Assembly (NCBI RefSeq): GCF_000314005.1
Contig: NZ_JH980292.1
Location: 1,046,530-1,110,529 of the forward strand
DNA length: 64,000 bases
Reading direction: 5' to 3'
Source: Spirulina subsalsa PCC 9445
GTDB taxonomy: Bacteria; Cyanobacteriota; Cyanobacteriia; Cyanobacteriales; Spirulinaceae
Below, in pieces: positions 1 to 8,411 of the stretch. Under the pieces are notes generated by a model, which did no database searches, was not told the DNA's origin, and saw only the letters and a program-made list of their open reading frames with translations. A program made the position numbers and the translations under genes. Numbering within the stretch: position 1 is the stretch's first letter; the number at the start of each line of letters is the position of its first letter.

Positions 1-132
1 AATCCCATCGTTAGGGACAATTAACGATTCCCGCCTTGAGGGTTAGAAAGGCTAAACCTGTGAATGAGCGAAAAGTAAATACCCAGTTTGGACAGCAGTT
101 CGACTCTGCTCGGCTCCATCCCCAAAGCAAGC

Positions 133-154
133 GGCGAGAAGTGAATCTCTCGCC
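133..154 (-). terminator. Hairpin downstream of the M15 peptidase gene
   Basis: A perfect 7-bp inverted repeat, GGCGAGA at 133-139 and TCTCGCC at 148-154, lies about 20 bases beyond the stop codon of the minus-strand peptidase gene. The T-run after it is weak, so it may be an attenuator or mRNA 3' end rather than a strong terminator. Confidence 0.35.
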
Positions 155-170
155 ACTTCTAGTTTTCAGG

Positions 171-896
171 CTAATAGGGAAAGATGACGCGATCGCCCGG
201 ACGGATATCCATGTGGAGAAACCCCCGTTTTTGCCCCAAACCAATCCCCTTGACCGCCGATTCAACCTTCAGCAACTCCAACAAACGGCGAAAATCACCA
301 TTGAGAGGATAAATATCCATCGCCCGCCCGAAAATATGCTGAGAATTGGGAACCCCAATCCTCAGCGCCGCCGGACGATACCCCGAAGTAATACCAATAG
401 GAGAACCGAAGCGACTGCGAACTCTGCCAAAAACAATCGCTAACCTCTCCATATCCTCCACAATTTCCACCGAGTTCGGAATCCGACGAAAATCTAACCC
501 CTTCGTCATCTCCCCCCAAGTCAACGGCACATCGGGAACAATATATTGATGCTCATAAATTTTACCCACCTTGGGCAAAACCACACTTTTTCCCTCCAAC
601 TGTCCGGCATTGGTGAGGACTTGCTGCTTCAGGGCTTGAGGCTGTTCCGAAACCGAATGTCGTGGGGCCAGTTCTGACAGCGCCTGAATTGTACTCGGAC
701 CCACCAAGGACGGAAACTCCAACCAGAGATCCTCTTTAAACGCCGCCAACGCCTTACGGGTTAACGGTCCAGCTATGCCATCCACTTGTCCCGTCGGCAA
801 ATAGCCCCCGATTTCTAGACGAGACTGAATCCATCGCACTTGATCGGTACTCAGATCAGACAATTCCGTTGCCTTAGTCAATGTTGGAGTATTCAT
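171..896 (-). CDS. Peptidoglycan-binding domain plus M15-type peptidase
   Basis: The product (241 aa) is probably a cell-wall DD- or LD-carboxypeptidase-like enzyme. Residues about 15-72 form a PG_binding_1 domain (DGIAGPLTRKALAAFK). The C-terminal half carries the M15 zinc signature: SGYRPAALR at 171-179, then H187 and D194 in SQHIFGRAMD, and H228 in GFLHMD, which match the usual metal-binding His/Asp/His set. There is no obvious signal peptide, so it may act in the cytoplasm, leave by a non-classical route, or have a longer start I cannot see. The ATG follows AGGAAAGG closely, which supports this start. The gene stands alone. Assignment to the D-Ala-D-Ala-type branch is by motif only. Confidence 0.8.
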   Translation of the reverse strand: MNTPTLTKATELSDLSTDQVRWIQSRLEIGGYLPTGQVDGIAGPLTRKALAAFKEDLWLEFPSLVGPSTIQALSELAPRHSVSEQPQALKQQVLTNAGQLEGKSVVLPKVGKIYEHQYIVPDVPLTWGEMTKGLDFRRIPNSVEIVEDMERLAIVFGRVRSRFGSPIGITSGYRPAALRIGVPNSQHIFGRAMDIYPLNGDFRRLLELLKVESAVKGIGLGQKRGFLHMDIRPGDRVIFPY

Positions 897-1113
897 ATCC
901 TTTCCTCGCTCATTCGTCTTGAGTGGTTATTCAATTGAGCTAATCCGCGCCAGTTGCCGAGCGCTGTATTTGCGGTCAGCGTCGGGAGAAAGTCACTCCC
1001 CAGCCACCCCAGAACTCATGATGTATTTGGGCTTCTCAAGCATAACCAGACCCCCTGAGTTTGTCCCCCAATAGCAAAGATTGTTAACTGAATCTTGCCA
1101 GAAAGCCCCCACT

Positions 1114-1434
1114 CTACTCCTTCGTTTCCGGTAGATCCCCCTCACTATCCCTAGAACCAGACCAAGCCACACTACCTAAAAAAGCCTGTAACTTAAGGCG
1201 CTCAATATAAGGCCACCCTCCCACCTCCTCAATATCTCGCAGAATATTATCTAGGGCTTGGCGAGTATCCGGTAAAGAGGTTAAGAACAAATCCTCGCGG
1301 ATTTGACGGTGAACTTGTTCGAGATGTCGTAGGAGGGAAAGGAGTGCCATACTATCTCCTTCCAGACTTTGAGCTAAGGCAACAATATCCTGACCCAGTG
1401 TTTCGAGTTGTGTTTCAAGTTGCTGTGAATCCAA
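1114..1434 (-). CDS. Conserved cyanobacterial hypothetical protein
   Basis: I do not recognise the function. The reading frame is open back to 1632, but the first 66 residues of that longer form look non-coding (His/Ser/Cys-rich, irregular). From the TTG at 1434, preceded by GGGGAG at a good distance, the product is 106 aa, acidic and mostly helical: a run of Leu/Gln/Glu heptad-like residues, then a C-terminal WPYIERLKLQAFLG segment. No membrane segment or catalytic motif is visible. A near-perfect palindrome (CCTGCA-T-TGCAGG, 1484-1496) lies about 50 bases upstream and could be a regulator site. Confidence 0.55.
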   Translation of the reverse strand: MDSQQLETQLETLGQDIVALAQSLEGDSMALLSLLRHLEQVHRQIREDLFLTSLPDTRQALDNILRDIEEVGGWPYIERLKLQAFLGSVAWSGSRDSEGDLPETKE

Positions 1435-2013
1435 TGCGTTCTCCCCACTGATGTTTAAAGCTAAGGGACATTTTACGAGATTGCCTGCATTGCAGGATCG
1501 GCGATGTTGAGCAACCGGATCTAAATAGCTACATCCGTGATGATAATATGATGTTGGACTTGAACCTTTTCTCTCAAAGTCTGAGGGAAAGTCTCCACGC
1601 ATCATCTTGAAGTGGTGTGCAGGAGATGTCAATAGAGCTTAATACAAGCTTTTAGAACACAACCCAGAACTTGGCTCTGTCCAGTGGCGATTCCTACGGA
1701 AGGCTAACGCCAACGCAGGATTAACGCGGAAAACAGAACATTCTCCGGAGAAACCCATCTCATCTGGGAGGGGATTCTTCCCACGCAGAATCAATAGCCA
1801 AGCCTTTAATAAATTGGCCGGGAATTCCCCATCTCATAATTGAGCGTTGGGAACCAGCGTTACTGCCCAAGGAGGCAATGTAAGACCAAAACGGGGGCGT
1901 AAGTCTTTCCTAGAGGCAATTGCCGTTGAATTGGGAAGCTCCGTCCCACCAGTGGAGTAGAGCAGTTCACAGATTAAATCGAAATCAGAGATTGACAATA
2001 ATAGAGGTTGACT
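1435..2013. other. Intergenic region upstream of psbO
   Basis: About 580 bases without a convincing gene if the short start of the minus-strand gene is correct. It must hold the psbO promoter. It also contains a palindrome at 1484-1496 and a degenerate stretch near 1690-1715 that resembles the GC-rich dispersed repeats seen elsewhere in the window. Short ORFs here lack ribosome binding sites and recognisable products. Confidence 0.4.
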
Positions 2014-2847
2014 ATGAGGCATTATCGTGCAGTTATTATGGCGTTCCTAGTGCTGTGCCTAGGGGTGCTAACCGCTTGTGGTGATGGTGCAGTAAGTGCT
2101 GCCAATCGCAACCAATTGACCTACGATCAAATTTTGAACACGGGTTTAGCTAACCTATGTCCTGAACTCGAAGAAACCGCCCGTGGCACAATTCCCATTG
2201 CTGGAGGTCAGGTTTATGAAGTGACCGACTTGTGCTTAGAACCCAGAGAGTATTTCGTGAAAGAAGAACCCTCCAACAAGCGCAAAGAAGCCGAATTTGT
2301 TCCGGGGAAAGTTCTCACTCGCTATACATCCAGCATTGAGCAAGTTTACGGCAACGTTAAATCTGGCAGTAATGGGGTGCTGACCTTTACGGAAGAGGGC
2401 GGACTGGACTTCCAAGCCATTACTGTTTTATTACCGGGGGGCGAGCAAGTTCCGTTCCTGTTTACCATTAAGCAGTTAGTGGCCAGCACCGAACCCGGTT
2501 TTGATTCCATCAACACCTCCACAGACTTTAAAGGAGAGTTTAACGTGCCTTCCTATCGGGGCGCTGTATTCTTGGATCCTAAAGGTCGCGGGGTCGCCAG
2601 TGGTTATGATAACGCCGTTGCTCTTCCCTCTGCCGCAGACGTAGATGATTTAGAACGGGCGAATACCAAACGAGTTGTTACCGGAAAAGGTGAAATCTCC
2701 TTACAAGTGACTAAAGTTGACGGTAGCACCGGAGAAATTGCGGGTAACTTTGTGAGTGTTCAACCTTCTGCAACTGACTTAGGCGCGGAAGACCCGGAAG
2801 AAGTGAAAATCCGTGGAATCTTCTACGCTCGCGTTTCTGCTCCATAA
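2014..2847 (+). CDS. psbO: Photosystem II manganese-stabilizing protein PsbO
   Basis: PsbO is the extrinsic 33-kDa subunit on the lumenal face of photosystem II; it stabilises the Mn4CaO5 oxygen-evolving cluster. The 277-residue product has an N-terminal export signal ending in an LTAC lipobox-like motif (C22), as in other cyanobacterial PsbO precursors. The mature part starts with LTYDQILNTGLANLCPEL and contains the family blocks FVPGKVLTRYTSSI, VPSYRGAVFLDPKGRG and KGEISLQVTKVD. The ATG at 2014 is preferred over a TTG six bases upstream because AGAGG at 2003-2007 is spaced correctly for it and the protein then starts as its homologues do. Two hairpins follow the stop codon, so it is probably a single-gene transcript. 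Confidence 0.97.
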   Translation: MRHYRAVIMAFLVLCLGVLTACGDGAVSAANRNQLTYDQILNTGLANLCPELEETARGTIPIAGGQVYEVTDLCLEPREYFVKEEPSNKRKEAEFVPGKVLTRYTSSIEQVYGNVKSGSNGVLTFTEEGGLDFQAITVLLPGGEQVPFLFTIKQLVASTEPGFDSINTSTDFKGEFNVPSYRGAVFLDPKGRGVASGYDNAVALPSAADVDDLERANTKRVVTGKGEISLQVTKVDGSTGEIAGNFVSVQPSATDLGAEDPEEVKIRGIFYARVSAP

Positions 2848-2870
2848 TTGGCAACAAGCGGTTTATTTTG

Positions 2871-2940
2871 CAAACATCCCAGTTGGGATGTTTGCACGGC
2901 AGTGATTAGCTGGGAGGTTAAACAGCTAATCACTGTTTTG
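2871..2940 (+). terminator. Double hairpin terminator of psbO
   Basis: Two perfect stems follow psbO. The first pairs CAAACATCCC (2871-2880) with GGGATGTTTG (2885-2894) around a 4-base loop. The second pairs AGTGATTAGCTG (2901-2912) with CAGCTAATCACT (2923-2934) and is followed by GTTTTG. The second fits an intrinsic terminator; the first may protect the mRNA 3' end. Confidence 0.75.
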
Positions 2941-3065
2941 TCTGGGGTCAGAGCATCTGATCCCGTTTTAGGGATAGGGACGTTGCGGTGGCGATGGTTG
3001 TTGAGCAACGTGGACTTGTAGCCCTTGGACTGGGGGTCAAGCTGCCTGTAGAGGAAGAGGTGATT

Positions 3066-3124
3066 GCTACGCAACGCTTTGCTACGCAACGCTTTGCTAC
3101 GCAACGCTTCGCGAACGCGAAGCG
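3066..3124. repeat. Tandem GCTACGCAACGCTTT repeats ending in a palindrome
   Basis: Three tandem copies of the 15-mer GCTACGCAACGCTTY occupy 3066-3110. The last runs into a 20-base palindrome, CGCTTCGCG-aa-CGCGAAGCG (3105-3124). Related sequence appears inside the tnpB C-terminus near 40606-40640 and at 42296-42323, so this is a dispersed repeat family. Confidence 0.8.
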
Positions 3125-3176
3125 TCACGAAGTGAACGCGAACGGGGATGTCCCTAAAAAGACATCTAGAACCTCC

Positions 3177-3253
3177 CGTAGAAGCAGGAAAGCCTCATAG
3201 TGATATGGGGAAGCCCGCACCGTACCCCTAGGGTCGGTGTCGGGAGGATGTCA
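3177..3253 (+). repeat. 77-bp IS200/IS605 right-end relic, copy A
   Basis: This stretch differs from 8412-8488 at one position that I could see. Its core is an imperfect palindrome around CCCTAGGG, flanked by GAAGCCCGCACC and GGTGTCGGGAGGATGTCA. A diverged third copy is at 56114-56162. The layout matches the structured right ends of single-strand transposons. Confidence 0.65.
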
Positions 3254-3643
3254 TGATCAACGGGCAAGAGGAGAAAAATGGCATCTTCTAGCCCTTGAGT
3301 AATAACTTCATGATTTGTTAATATTTCTGACAAAACGCCTAAATACGGCAGTCTCGGGGAAATCACTGTTGCAGGGTGTTTGCAGAAACGAATAAACTTG
3401 GAAGGGAGAAAATTCTGAAAACTTCATAAAATCTTCCTCGGTCCAAATTCTCTAATCTTGAATTAGATGGTTGTCTCTCAAATCTCTAAACCTTAGCCGG
3501 ACAAGCATCAAAGCAAAAATTCTCTCAAGAGAGTTGCTCGGGTTTCATTCTCTGGAAGTGCTTCTATAATTTGTCAGTTTGTTAGATTCTATCTTTAGAT
3601 TCCGTCTTTTCATTCCATCGTCAAAACAGGGTTTTTCTATACC
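3254..3643. other. Intergenic region upstream of sigF
   Basis: Nearly 390 bases with no convincing gene. It presumably holds the sigF promoter and leader; I see no strong palindrome or known regulatory motif. The bases just after 3253 would be the guide segment of an omega RNA if the relic were transcribed. Confidence 0.4.
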
Positions 3644-4474
3644 ATGTCTACTGCCGTGTCTCGTTCCATCCAACCTGATTATTCATCTAGTGATAGTCTA
3701 CCCAGTCCTGACCTGCCGACTATCAGCTTGAAGAATGATAGTTTGGAATTATTACGCCAATACCAAGAACGTCCGGACTCTGCCTTGCGCAATGAGATCG
3801 TCACGCTGAATTTAGGCCTAGTGCGGAAAGAAGCACACCACTGGGTAAAACAATGCACGGAAAGTTATGAAGACTTGTTACAAGTGGGCTGTTTAGGGTT
3901 AATTCGAGCCATTGAACGGTTTGATCTCTCGAAAGGTCATGCTTTTAGTTCCTTTGCTATTCCTTATATTCGGGGTGAAATCCAGCACTATTTGCGAGAT
4001 AAAGGCTCTTCGGTGCGGATTCCGAGACGATGGTTAGAACTACGGCAACAGGCGATCGCTAGCACCCGTTCTCTGAGGGCTGAACTGAACCGCCCCCCGA
4101 CGGATCAGGAGATTGCCGAACGGGTGGGATTGTCCCTGATGGAGTGGCAAGAGATTCAACTCGCCTATCAAAATCGGGAACCCTTGAGTTTAGACCTCCC
4201 GGTTGGAGAAGGGGATGAGGGGCTGACCAGTTTAGGGGAATTAGTTCCCGATCATCAGTACCGCAGTTTCCAACTCGCCCAAGAGGATCGGATTCGTTTA
4301 CAACAGTCTTTAGTGCAACTCGAACAACGCACCCGAGATGTTCTAGAATTCGTCTTTCTGCACGATTTAACCCAAAAAGAAGTAGCGGAACGCATGGGGA
4401 TTAGTGTGGTTACTGTCTCCCGTCGGGTCAAAAAAGGTCTAAACGCCCTGAAAGGTTTGATGGGAAAAGGCTAG
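3644..4474 (+). CDS. sigF: RNA polymerase group 3 sigma factor SigF
   Basis: The 276-residue product is a sigma-70 family factor of the SigB/F/G type; in cyanobacteria SigF is linked to pilus and surface-protein expression and salt response (family knowledge). After a loose N-terminus of about 35 residues it has region 2 (YEDLLQVGCLGLIRAIERFD and the AFSSFAIPYIRGEIQHYLRD core), region 3 (PPTDQEIAERVGLS) and a region 4 helix-turn-helix (LTQKEVAERMGISVVTVSRR). No anti-sigma gene is adjacent. The next gene encodes a lipoprotein with a secretion/pilus-type C-terminal domain, which fits a SigF-linked surface role. Confidence 0.93.
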   Translation: MSTAVSRSIQPDYSSSDSLPSPDLPTISLKNDSLELLRQYQERPDSALRNEIVTLNLGLVRKEAHHWVKQCTESYEDLLQVGCLGLIRAIERFDLSKGHAFSSFAIPYIRGEIQHYLRDKGSSVRIPRRWLELRQQAIASTRSLRAELNRPPTDQEIAERVGLSLMEWQEIQLAYQNREPLSLDLPVGEGDEGLTSLGELVPDHQYRSFQLAQEDRIRLQQSLVQLEQRTRDVLEFVFLHDLTQKEVAERMGISVVTVSRRVKKGLNALKGLMGKG

Positions 4475-4595
4475 GATGAGGGGAGAATCCCGAGTCACCA
4501 CCAGAACTTAACGACTTGCAGGGAACAGATCATTCTTCGTCTAGAATTGGGGGTGATGGGATTCAACACATCTAAGTGATTCAGGCTAAGGAGAG

Positions 4596-5558
4596 ATGGC
4601 TAAATATAACTTATTTCTTTTACTGTCTGCGATCGCCCTTTCCCTAGGAATAAGCGGTTGCGAGTCTCTACCCTTCATAGGGGGCGACAATTTTGATGAT
4701 GGTGGAGATTCAGAAATCGTAGTCCAAGAACCGATTCCGGCCCCTCAAGGAGATCCCTCCGCCGAGTTACCCAGTACTGAAGAAGAAGAGGCCGAAGACG
4801 GCGCAGATTTTGAAGACCCCCTGGTGACCGGAGAAGCCGCCCAAACCGCCGCCGCTCAAGGCTTAATCCCTCTCCCCAGTGGAGAAGTATTGCGCCAGAG
4901 TGTCCAGCAACAGGCCGGACGAAGTGATCCCTTCGCCACTATTCCCCTTGCCCCAATTACTACCGAGGCTATTCGCCCTCCGATTATCCCCGTCCGCATC
5001 CCCCCGCGTCCTCCCAGTCCCTTTGATGGTGTGAGAGCGCCCGACCGTTTACCCTCCGCGAGAGTCCCCAACCCCCAAGGGCAAGGGGTTCCGGTTGCTC
5101 CCGGTCAAGCCCCATCGGGAGATACCGCCCAGACTCCTGCTGCACCAGGAACTCCTGCGACTCCAGGAACTCCTGCGACTCCAGGAACTCCTGCGACTCC
5201 TGATATTCCCTCCCCTAATGGAGTTGAACCACCGCGCCCGGATTTTATTCCTGACTTGCCCTCACTGCCTGAACCCACCTTAGCCCAAGCGGTACAGGTG
5301 ACGGGAGTGGTGACAGTGAATGGTGAAACCCGGGCGATTTTGCAAGCGCCCACCGAAAAAAGTCGTTATGTGCGAGTGGGGGACTATTTAGCCAATGGAC
5401 AGGTTTTAGTGAAACGGATTGAAGTCCAAGGACGCGCTCAACCTGTGGTGGTTTTGGAAGAGTTAGGGATGGAAGTGACTCGCGCTGTGGGTGAACCTCC
5501 GGCCTCTGATGCTCCCTCAGAAACTGTATCTTTAACGCGAGGTCGTCCCAGTAGTTAG
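4596..5558 (+). CDS. Proline-rich lipoprotein with GspC/PilP-like C-terminus
   Basis: The 320-residue product begins with a lipoprotein signal (hydrophobic core then LGISGC, Cys22). A long acidic then Pro/Ala/Thr-rich linker follows, including direct PGTPAT repeats encoded by 15-base DNA repeats near 5140-5200. The C-terminal 75 residues (VTGVVTVNGETRAIL, YVRVGDYLANGQVLVKRI, VVVLEELGMEV) have the pattern of the small beta domains of PilP and GspC, periplasmic connectors of type IV pili and type II secretion. That match is inference from pattern. It sits 120 bp after sigF in the same direction. An AAGGAG motif lies very close to the ATG. Confidence 0.7.
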   Translation: MAKYNLFLLLSAIALSLGISGCESLPFIGGDNFDDGGDSEIVVQEPIPAPQGDPSAELPSTEEEEAEDGADFEDPLVTGEAAQTAAAQGLIPLPSGEVLRQSVQQQAGRSDPFATIPLAPITTEAIRPPIIPVRIPPRPPSPFDGVRAPDRLPSARVPNPQGQGVPVAPGQAPSGDTAQTPAAPGTPATPGTPATPGTPATPDIPSPNGVEPPRPDFIPDLPSLPEPTLAQAVQVTGVVTVNGETRAILQAPTEKSRYVRVGDYLANGQVLVKRIEVQGRAQPVVVLEELGMEVTRAVGEPPASDAPSETVSLTRGRPSS

Positions 5559-5710
5559 GGCCGGCTGAATAGGGGGAGGGGGAGAGAGGGGGAGTTAATA
5601 ATGAGTACCTATTACCTATTCCCCAACATTAACAAGTTAGGCTTGTGTGCATTTTGTCAAGTCCCAGATATAGCGTTCCACAAACTGGAAAACACTATTT
5701 ATAGGGTCTT

Positions 5711-5764
5711 CAATTTTGGACACAACCGGATTTTCCCGACTCCCGACTCCCGACTCCCGACTCC
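5711..5764. repeat. Intergenic repeat with GACTCCC heptads
   Basis: The 30 bases at 5711-5740 recur exactly at 47012-47041. They run into four CCCGACT-type heptads (5735-5764). This is a typical short tandemly repeated repetitive (STRR) block of cyanobacteria; further TTCCC-type heptads follow at about 5798-5832. Confidence 0.75.
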
Positions 5765-5847
5765 TTGACTTCTAACGTTGAGCCTTAACTTGTCAAGATT
5801 CCCTATTCCCTGTTCCCCGTTCCCCGTTCCCTTGACTTCTAAAGATC

Positions 5848-6102
5848 ATGAAGCACAGCACAGAAATTTATTGTTCTCAAATGCCCCTCGCCGTGTATCG
5901 AGAGGTGGCGGCTCATTTACGGCAAGTGGTGGGGGTTTCTGTCACCCTCACGCCCCAAGAGATGGGGGAGTTTAACTATCAACAGAGTCAAATCGGTTCC
6001 TTGTGTTTAGAATATGAAGGATCTGAGGAGCAAGTGCAACAAGTTCAGAGCATTTTGGATTATTATGCACAAAAACATGGGGCCTGGCAGGAAAAATCTT
6101 AG
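5848..6102 (+). CDS. Small conserved hypothetical protein upstream of SulP
   Basis: I do not recognise the family. The 84-residue product is soluble with no signal or membrane segment. It reads as one alpha/beta domain: MPLAVYREVAAHLRQVVGVSVTL, then GSLCLEYEGSEEQVQQVQSILDYYAQKHG, a pattern seen in small ACT-like or ferredoxin-like folds. It ends 5 bases before the SulP transporter start, so the two are almost certainly cotranscribed and perhaps translationally coupled. That spacing makes a role in control of the transporter plausible, but this is inference. Confidence 0.7.
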   Translation: MKHSTEIYCSQMPLAVYREVAAHLRQVVGVSVTLTPQEMGEFNYQQSQIGSLCLEYEGSEEQVQQVQSILDYYAQKHGAWQEKS

Positions 6103-6107
6103 GTTGT

Positions 6108-8393
6108 ATGAACTTTAGAGAGGAACTCCAACCCAATCGCTTGATTCCTAGCTTAACGGCCGGGGTGGTGGTGGGGATTATTCGGGTGAGTTTGTGTTTC
6201 TCCTATGCGGTGTTTATCTTTTCAGGTCCCTTGACGGAGTATCTCCCCTGGGGAATTGGGATGTTGTTGTTTAGTGGCGCTGTGGTGAGTTTTTGGCTGG
6301 CGCTGACCAGTTCGGCCGAGAATGTGGTGGCTCACCCTCAACCCCAATCTACGGCGGTTTTAGCCCTCTTGGTGCCGCCTATTGTGGCGCAAATGTCCCC
6401 GGAAGCTACGGGGGAGGCGCTGTTTTTAACCACGATTGCGGCGATCGCACTTTCCACCCTAATTACAGCCTGTGCCTTTTGGGGTCTGGGATGGCTCAAA
6501 CTGGGCAATCTGATCCGCTTTTTTCCCTACCCTGTCATTGGGGGGTTTATTGCTGGGAGTGGTTGGTTATTGGTGCGCAGTCCCCTGCAAGCGATGGCCG
6601 CCCGTCCTTTGACCTTTACCACCCTGCCCAGTTTTTTTCAGGCCGATATTTTCTATCATTGGTTTAGTGGGGTAGTATTCGGCACCGGGTTGTTAATGCT
6701 CTCTCGGCGTTACAATCACTGGTCTGTGGTGCCGGGGAGTCTGTTGGGTGCGATCGCCCTTTTTTACGCTGTCTTAGGCCTCACCCAAACCGAGATCAAC
6801 ACCGCCCGGGTGGAAGGATGGTTATTAGCCAACAACACCGAGGGAGGATTATGGCATCCCCTGACTTGGCAACACCTCACCCAGATTGAATGGTCTGTCC
6901 TTTGGCAACAAACCCCCCACTTTGCCACCATTGCCCTAGTAAGCGTGGTCAGTTTGTTATTAAACGTCAGTGGCATTGAATTGGCTGTGGCTCAGGATAT
7001 GGACTTAGATCAGGAACTGCGCACCGTTGGCCTAGGGAATTTAGTGGCAGGATTCGGCAGTGGCGCTATTAGCTACCATGCCCTCGGCTCTTCGGTGCTA
7101 CCCTATCGCATGGGGGCAAAAAGCCGCTTAGTGGGGGTGGGAGTGGCCGTCGTGTCTGCCATTGCCTTGATTTGTGGCTCTACCATGGTGGCTTTTTTGC
7201 CCAAGTTTGTTTTAGGGGGGTTAACCTTGTTTTTAGGGTTTGGCTTCCTCTGGGAATGGGTGATTGAAGCGCGGCACAAGTTACCCCGTTTAGATTATGT
7301 TATTGTCTGGGGGATTTTATTGGTGGTGGCCAGCTTTGGTTTTTTGGAAGGAGTGAGTTTAGGATTAGCCGTTGCGATCGCCACCTTTGCCGTAAACTAT
7401 AGCCGCATTAACCCCGTCCAACTCACCTTTTCCGGCGCATCCTACCCCAGCCAAGTGATTCGCCTCCCCTACCAAAAGCGCATCCTTGCCCAAAAAGGAC
7501 AACAAATCTTGATTTTAGTCCTCCATCAATTCCTCTTTTTCGGCACCGCCCACAAACTCCTAGAATACATTCAACAGCGTCTCCTCGCCCCCACCCAAGA
7601 AGACCCAAAACTTGACATCAATGCCAAGATTCGCTTTATCCTCCTCGATTTTAGTCAAGTCTCCGGGTTAGACTCCTCCGCCGTCCGGAGTTTTGTCCGT
7701 ATTCAGCAAATCGCCAGCCAACACGAGATCACCCTTGTTTTTAGTCATCTGCGCCCCTCTCTACTCTCCCAACTGCAACAAGGCGGCTGTTTTGACCATC
7801 CTCAACCCCACTGTCAACAGTGGAATATTTTCCCCGATTTGGAGCGAGCCTTAGAATGGTGCGAAGATCAGATCATCCACCATCATCTCTTTCCCTACCG
7901 TCGTCTGTTTCCCGACTTAGATCAATGGTTGGAACAGATGCAATCAGAACAGTTAATTCTTGAACTTCAGGCCGTCTTTGGAGATATCGCCAAAGTACAG
8001 AAATTTCTCCACTATCTCGAACCCAGAGAGTTCCCGGCCGCTCATACCCTCTTCCATCAAGGGGATACGGCCGAGGGATTATATTTAGTCGCCTCGGGTC
8101 AACTCAGCGCCTATCTAGAACAATCTGACGGGGAAATCAATCGCTTATGGCGGTTTAATCCGGGGAGTATTGTCGGCAAAACGGGGTTATCTAGTGATCA
8201 AGTCCGTCTTTCTTCCGTCATTACAGACCAACCCAGCTTACTTTATTATCTCTCCCCTGCTGCCCTTCAGCACCTCTCCCAAGAAGCCCCAGACCTTGCC
8301 CTCCAGTTTGAACATTTTCTGTTGCAATTGCTCTGTGAGGAGCGTTTAAATGAACGGCAACGGGCTATTAATAAGGGGGTGCGTTGGGATTAA
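6108..8393 (+). CDS. SulP anion transporter with STAS and cNMP-binding domains
   Basis: This inner-membrane protein (761 aa) belongs to the SulP/SLC26 family, which carries sulfate, bicarbonate or other anions. The first about 430 residues are highly hydrophobic and contain the family core (FFPYPVIGGFIAGSGWLL, LVAGFGSGAISYHALGSS). A STAS domain follows (about 455-585, FSQVSGLDSSAVRSF), then a cyclic-nucleotide-binding fold at the C-terminus (about 625-725: FHQGDTAEGLYLVASGQLSAYL, PGSIVGKTGL, QVRLSS). In the nucleotide pocket the usual GE is GK, so nucleotide binding is uncertain, though the Arg is present. The substrate cannot be read from sequence; it is not clearly the BicA bicarbonate type. 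It follows a small unknown gene with 5-bp spacing. Confidence 0.85.
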   Translation: MNFREELQPNRLIPSLTAGVVVGIIRVSLCFSYAVFIFSGPLTEYLPWGIGMLLFSGAVVSFWLALTSSAENVVAHPQPQSTAVLALLVPPIVAQMSPEATGEALFLTTIAAIALSTLITACAFWGLGWLKLGNLIRFFPYPVIGGFIAGSGWLLVRSPLQAMAARPLTFTTLPSFFQADIFYHWFSGVVFGTGLLMLSRRYNHWSVVPGSLLGAIALFYAVLGLTQTEINTARVEGWLLANNTEGGLWHPLTWQHLTQIEWSVLWQQTPHFATIALVSVVSLLLNVSGIELAVAQDMDLDQELRTVGLGNLVAGFGSGAISYHALGSSVLPYRMGAKSRLVGVGVAVVSAIALICGSTMVAFLPKFVLGGLTLFLGFGFLWEWVIEARHKLPRLDYVIVWGILLVVASFGFLEGVSLGLAVAIATFAVNYSRINPVQLTFSGASYPSQVIRLPYQKRILAQKGQQILILVLHQFLFFGTAHKLLEYIQQRLLAPTQEDPKLDINAKIRFILLDFSQVSGLDSSAVRSFVRIQQIASQHEITLVFSHLRPSLLSQLQQGGCFDHPQPHCQQWNIFPDLERALEWCEDQIIHHHLFPYRRLFPDLDQWLEQMQSEQLILELQAVFGDIAKVQKFLHYLEPREFPAAHTLFHQGDTAEGLYLVASGQLSAYLEQSDGEINRLWRFNPGSIVGKTGLSSDQVRLSSVITDQPSLLYYLSPAALQHLSQEAPDLALQFEHFLLQLLCEERLNERQRAINKGVRWD

Positions 8394-8411
8394 GAGAAAT
8401 CAGTCTCCTCT

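Larger units (their letters stand above)
2973..3253 (+). pseudogene. Decayed tnpB 3' end with IS200/IS605 right end
   Basis: The frame beginning at 2973 reads D-R-D-V-A-V-A-M-V-V, a degraded copy of the DRDxNAA motif that ends the RuvC/zinc-ribbon part of TnpB, and continues as a TnpB-like tail to a stop at 3200. The start of the gene is missing; stops lie just upstream. The tail is interrupted by tandem GCTACGCAACGCTTT repeats (3066-3110). After the stop comes a 77-bp palindromic right-end sequence (3177-3253) that recurs at 8412. In intact elements this part of tnpB plus the right end encodes the omega RNA, so this is in effect a solo omega-RNA-like relic. The identification rests on motif reading, not alignment. 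Confidence 0.6.

Noticed and set aside
1834-2007. Minus-strand ORF ahead of psbO
   Set aside because: It overlaps the psbO promoter and start, with no ribosome binding site or recognised product.
5735-5764. Possible CRISPR-like tandem repeats
   Set aside because: The repeat units are 7 bases, contiguous, and lack unique spacers; no cas genes are present. They are STRR heptads.
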